From Bacteroidia bacterium (GTDB lineage Bacteria; Bacteroidota; Bacteroidia; Chitinophagales; Saprospiraceae), in NCBI GenBank assembly GCA_030432855.1, contig JAUILM010000293.1:1-7146 (forward strand): DNA of 7,146 nucleotides, in the 5' to 3' direction. Each line of letters opens with the position of its first letter. Position 1 is the stretch's first letter. The position numbers and the translations under genes were made by a program. Shown piece after piece: positions 6,037 through 7,146 of the stretch. Below the pieces are notes generated by a model that worked only from the letters and a program-made list of their open reading frames with translations, was not told where the DNA came from and ran no database searches.

Positions 6037-6124
6037 GAAACCGTACCGGTCGCTCAACCTCCTACCCTTGCTGCATTTCTGCCCTGGGGGAGTTCAGAAG
6101 GAGCTGACCGTACAGCGCTCACTC
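6023..6124 (-). ncRNA. ffs: Signal recognition particle RNA, bacterial small type (4.5S-like)
   Basis: The RNA scaffolds Ffh in co-translational targeting of membrane and secreted proteins. On the minus strand the SRP core is clear: CAGG, a GCA-GAAA-TGC apical hairpin (6073-6082), then AGCA and AGGG. This matches the usual layout CAGG-stem-GNRA loop-stem-AGCA, with GAAA in place of GGAA. The rest folds into one long hairpin: GAGTGAG (6118-6124) pairs with CTCACTC (6031-6037), GTAC-GGTC with GACC-GGTAC, GCTC with GAGC, and CTTCT with GGAGG. A TACATTTG -7 box (6130-6137) lies 6 bp before the predicted 5' end, and eight T residues (6023-6030) follow the last stem as a terminator. The length of about 95-100 nt fits the family. 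The 3' end overlaps the stop of the opposite pseudouridine synthase gene. Confidence 0.93.
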
Positions 6125-6129
6125 AGCCA

Positions 6130-6137
6130 CAAATGTA
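6130..6137 (-). promoter_or_regulatory. -7 promoter element of the SRP RNA gene
   Basis: TACATTTG on the minus strand is an exact TAnnTTTG match. It is placed so that transcription would begin near 6124, exactly where the closing stem of the SRP RNA begins. No TTG lies at the expected -33 distance, so recognition may depend mainly on the -7 box. Confidence 0.6.
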
Positions 6138-6228
6138 CTATGATTTTCCAAATCTCATAGATCCGGAGACTAAATTATACGTTAAGGGATCTTGCCAATA
6201 CAAATCTGTTATGTCGCGAACTCAACTG

Positions 6229-6237
6229 TTATCCACA
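6229..6237 (+). promoter_or_regulatory. Single DnaA-box-like sequence
   Basis: TTATCCACA is a perfect match to the classical DnaA box. It stands alone between the divergent SRP RNA and transaldolase promoters; I see no cluster of boxes or A/T-rich unwinding element, so this is not an origin. A chance match is possible. Confidence 0.3.
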
Positions 6238-6250
6238 GCCTTGGCGTATT

Positions 6251-6336
6251 CACACTCATACACCCACACTCACACCCACACTCACACCCACACTCAAACC
6301 CACACTCACACCCACACTCAAACCCACACTCAAACT
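6251..6336 (+). repeat. 12-bp tandem repeat, CACACTCAMACC type
   Basis: Six contiguous 12-bp units (6265-6336) follow a longer, variant first unit (6251-6264). Units 2, 3 and 5 read CACACTCACACC, units 4 and 6 read CACACTCAAACC, and the last ends CAAACT. The unit itself derives from a hexamer, CACACY. The plus strand has no G across all 86 bases. The repeat ends 14 bp before the -7 box of the transaldolase gene and so covers the position where its -33 element should be. Confidence 0.93.
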
Positions 6337-6350
6337 TGATACAAATTTGA

Positions 6351-6358
6351 TACATTTG
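6351..6358 (+). promoter_or_regulatory. -7 promoter element of the transaldolase gene
   Basis: TACATTTG matches TAnnTTTG exactly. It lies 20 bp before the ATG at 6379, giving a short leader of about 15 nt. A direct repeat of TTGATACA (6336-6343 and 6347-6354) overlaps it. With a 19-21 nt spacer, the -33 position falls in the last tandem-repeat unit, which has no TTG. Confidence 0.6.
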
Positions 6359-6378
6359 CCCTCATAAAAAGTATAGCT

Positions 6379-7035
6379 ATGAAGTTCTTTGTTGATACCG
6401 CTAATTTGGACCAGATTAAGGAGGCGAGGGACCTGGGCGTCCTGGACGGGGTGACAACTAATCCCTCACTGATGGCACGAGAAGGAGTCACCGGAAAAGA
6501 TGCCATATATGCGCATTATAAGGCCATTTGCGACATAGTGGATGGAGATGTGAGTGCAGAAGTGATTTCCACCGATTTTGAGGGGATCGTAGCTGAAGGC
6601 ACCGCCCTGTCGGAAATTGCTCCCAACATAGTGGTGAAGGTACCCATGATCAAAGAAGGGGTGAAGGCACTCAGATACTTTTCTGATCATGATATTCGCA
6701 CCAATTGTACGTTGGTATTTTCTGCAGGTCAGGCACTTCTGGCGGCAAAGGCTGGTGCAACCTATCTCAGTCCATTCATCGGTCGTATCAACGATTTGAA
6801 CTGGGACGGAATGCAGCTGATTCACGAGATCGCAGAATTGTATGCCATACAGGGCTTTGAGACAGAGATCCTGGCAGCTTCGATAAGGACTTCACGCGAT
6901 ATTGTAGAGGCTGGAAAAGCCGGTGCTGATGTTGTAACCTGTCCGTTGGATTCGATCCTGGGACTGCTAAAACATCCACTGACCGATATAGGACTTGAAA
7001 AATTTCTCGCAGACCACCGGGCTGCCAACGGTTAA
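6379..7035 (+). CDS. tal: Small transaldolase, TalC/MipB type
   Basis: Transaldolase moves a dihydroxyacetone unit between sugar phosphates (sedoheptulose 7-phosphate and glyceraldehyde 3-phosphate) in the non-oxidative pentose phosphate pathway, in the cytoplasm. The 218-residue protein has the length of the short, decameric TalC/FSA subfamily. It shows MKFFVDTAN at 1-9, TTNPSL at 26-31, the Schiff-base lysine K87 in IVVKVPM (84-90), TNCTLVFS at 108-115 and AASIRTS at 166-172. Glu at 61 (SAEV) and Phe at 133 (SPFIGR) are the residues typical of true transaldolases; fructose-6-phosphate aldolases have Gln and Tyr there. The ATG at 6379 gives the family N-terminus. The promoter box is at 6351-6358, next to a tandem repeat. 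An ArsC-like gene starts 15 bp after the stop, so the two are probably co-transcribed. Confidence 0.95.
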   Translation: MKFFVDTANLDQIKEARDLGVLDGVTTNPSLMAREGVTGKDAIYAHYKAICDIVDGDVSAEVISTDFEGIVAEGTALSEIAPNIVVKVPMIKEGVKALRYFSDHDIRTNCTLVFSAGQALLAAKAGATYLSPFIGRINDLNWDGMQLIHEIAELYAIQGFETEILAASIRTSRDIVEAGKAGADVVTCPLDSILGLLKHPLTDIGLEKFLADHRAANG

Positions 7036-7050
7036 GAAAGATACATACCA

Positions 7051-7146
7051 ATGAATAAGATATATTATCTGCATACTTGCAGCACCTGCCAGCGGATCAT
7101 CAAGTCGTTGGAAGGCATTGAGGATTTTGAGATGCAGGATATTAAG
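7051..7146 (+). CDS. ArsC/Spx-family thioredoxin-fold protein, N-terminal fragment (runs off window)
   Basis: Thirty-two codons are visible from an ATG at 7051. The start MNKIYYLHTCSTCQRIIKSL has a beta strand followed by a CxxC at residues 10-13 (CSTC) and a helix, the N-terminus of the arsenate reductase (ArsC)/Spx/YffB family. The segment FEMQDIK at the end fits the second strand of that fold. Whether it reduces arsenate, acts as a redox regulator or does something else cannot be told from this fragment, and the arginine typical of ArsC would lie beyond the window. It begins 15 bp after the transaldolase stop on the same strand and probably shares its transcript. Confidence 0.85.
   Translation, partial: MNKIYYLHTCSTCQRIIKSLEGIEDFEMQDIK

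Noticed and set aside
6229..6237. DnaA box as part of a replication origin
   Set aside because: There is a single box, with no cluster, unwinding element or dnaA/dnaN neighbours.
6251..6336. Tandem repeat as a CRISPR array
   Set aside because: Units are 12 bp, contiguous and without unique spacers, and no cas gene is present.
6133..6339. Open plus-strand frame giving a His-Thr repeat protein
   Set aside because: It runs through the SRP RNA promoter and the tandem repeat; the HTHT/QTHT tail is only the translation of the 12-bp repeat.
6466..6825. Minus-strand open frames opposite the transaldolase (also 6788-7051 and 6822-7028)
   Set aside because: These are shadows of a well-supported gene, with no family features.

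Overview
The window reads as ordinary chromosomal DNA of a Bacteroidota bacterium, most likely from a futalosine-pathway lineage such as Cytophagales or a relative. Three things point there. Several gene starts lack a clear Shine-Dalgarno sequence and have A/T-rich leaders. Several promoters fit the Bacteroidota sigma-A pattern TAnnTTTG, at 4257-4264, 6130-6137 and 6351-6358. The gene families are typical: a PIF1-like ATPase, a DUF6624-like exported protein, a small HTH protein, MqnD and an ArsC-like protein. The genus cannot be named from the sequence alone.

Layout. Positions 1-1066 (minus) hold the N-terminal 355 codons of a PIF1/RecD-like helicase whose 3' end lies outside the window. A 318-bp A/T-rich spacer follows. 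Positions 1385-2389 (plus) encode an exported TPR/DUF6624-like protein of unknown function. Positions 2390-3020 are a long non-coding stretch with a G+C-richer, hairpin-bearing island. Positions 3021-3749 (plus) encode the tRNA1(Val) A37 N6-methyltransferase. It converges on a small HTH protein gene (3789-4040, minus), and the two share a bidirectional terminator. The 4041-4486 spacer holds a promoter followed about 40 bp later by a strong intrinsic terminator on the minus strand, which suggests a short RNA of about 65 nt or an attenuated leader for the HTH gene. MqnD (4487-5314, minus) and an RluA-family pseudouridine synthase (5350-6036, plus) diverge from a 35-bp gap. The signal recognition particle RNA gene (6023-6124, minus) is absent from any protein view. 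It is read antisense to, and overlaps, the end of the pseudouridine synthase gene. A 12-bp tandem repeat (6251-6336) then runs into the promoter of a small transaldolase (6379-7035, plus), followed 15 bp later by the start of an ArsC/Spx-like thioredoxin-fold gene (7051 to the window end).

The genes are mostly housekeeping: tRNA and rRNA modification, protein targeting, menaquinone synthesis and the pentose phosphate pathway. I did not find a new multi-gene defence or mobile system. The points most worth a second look are the repeat abutting the transaldolase promoter, the promoter-terminator unit at 4186-4287, the overlap of the SRP RNA gene with a coding region, and the structured island at 2478-2735.
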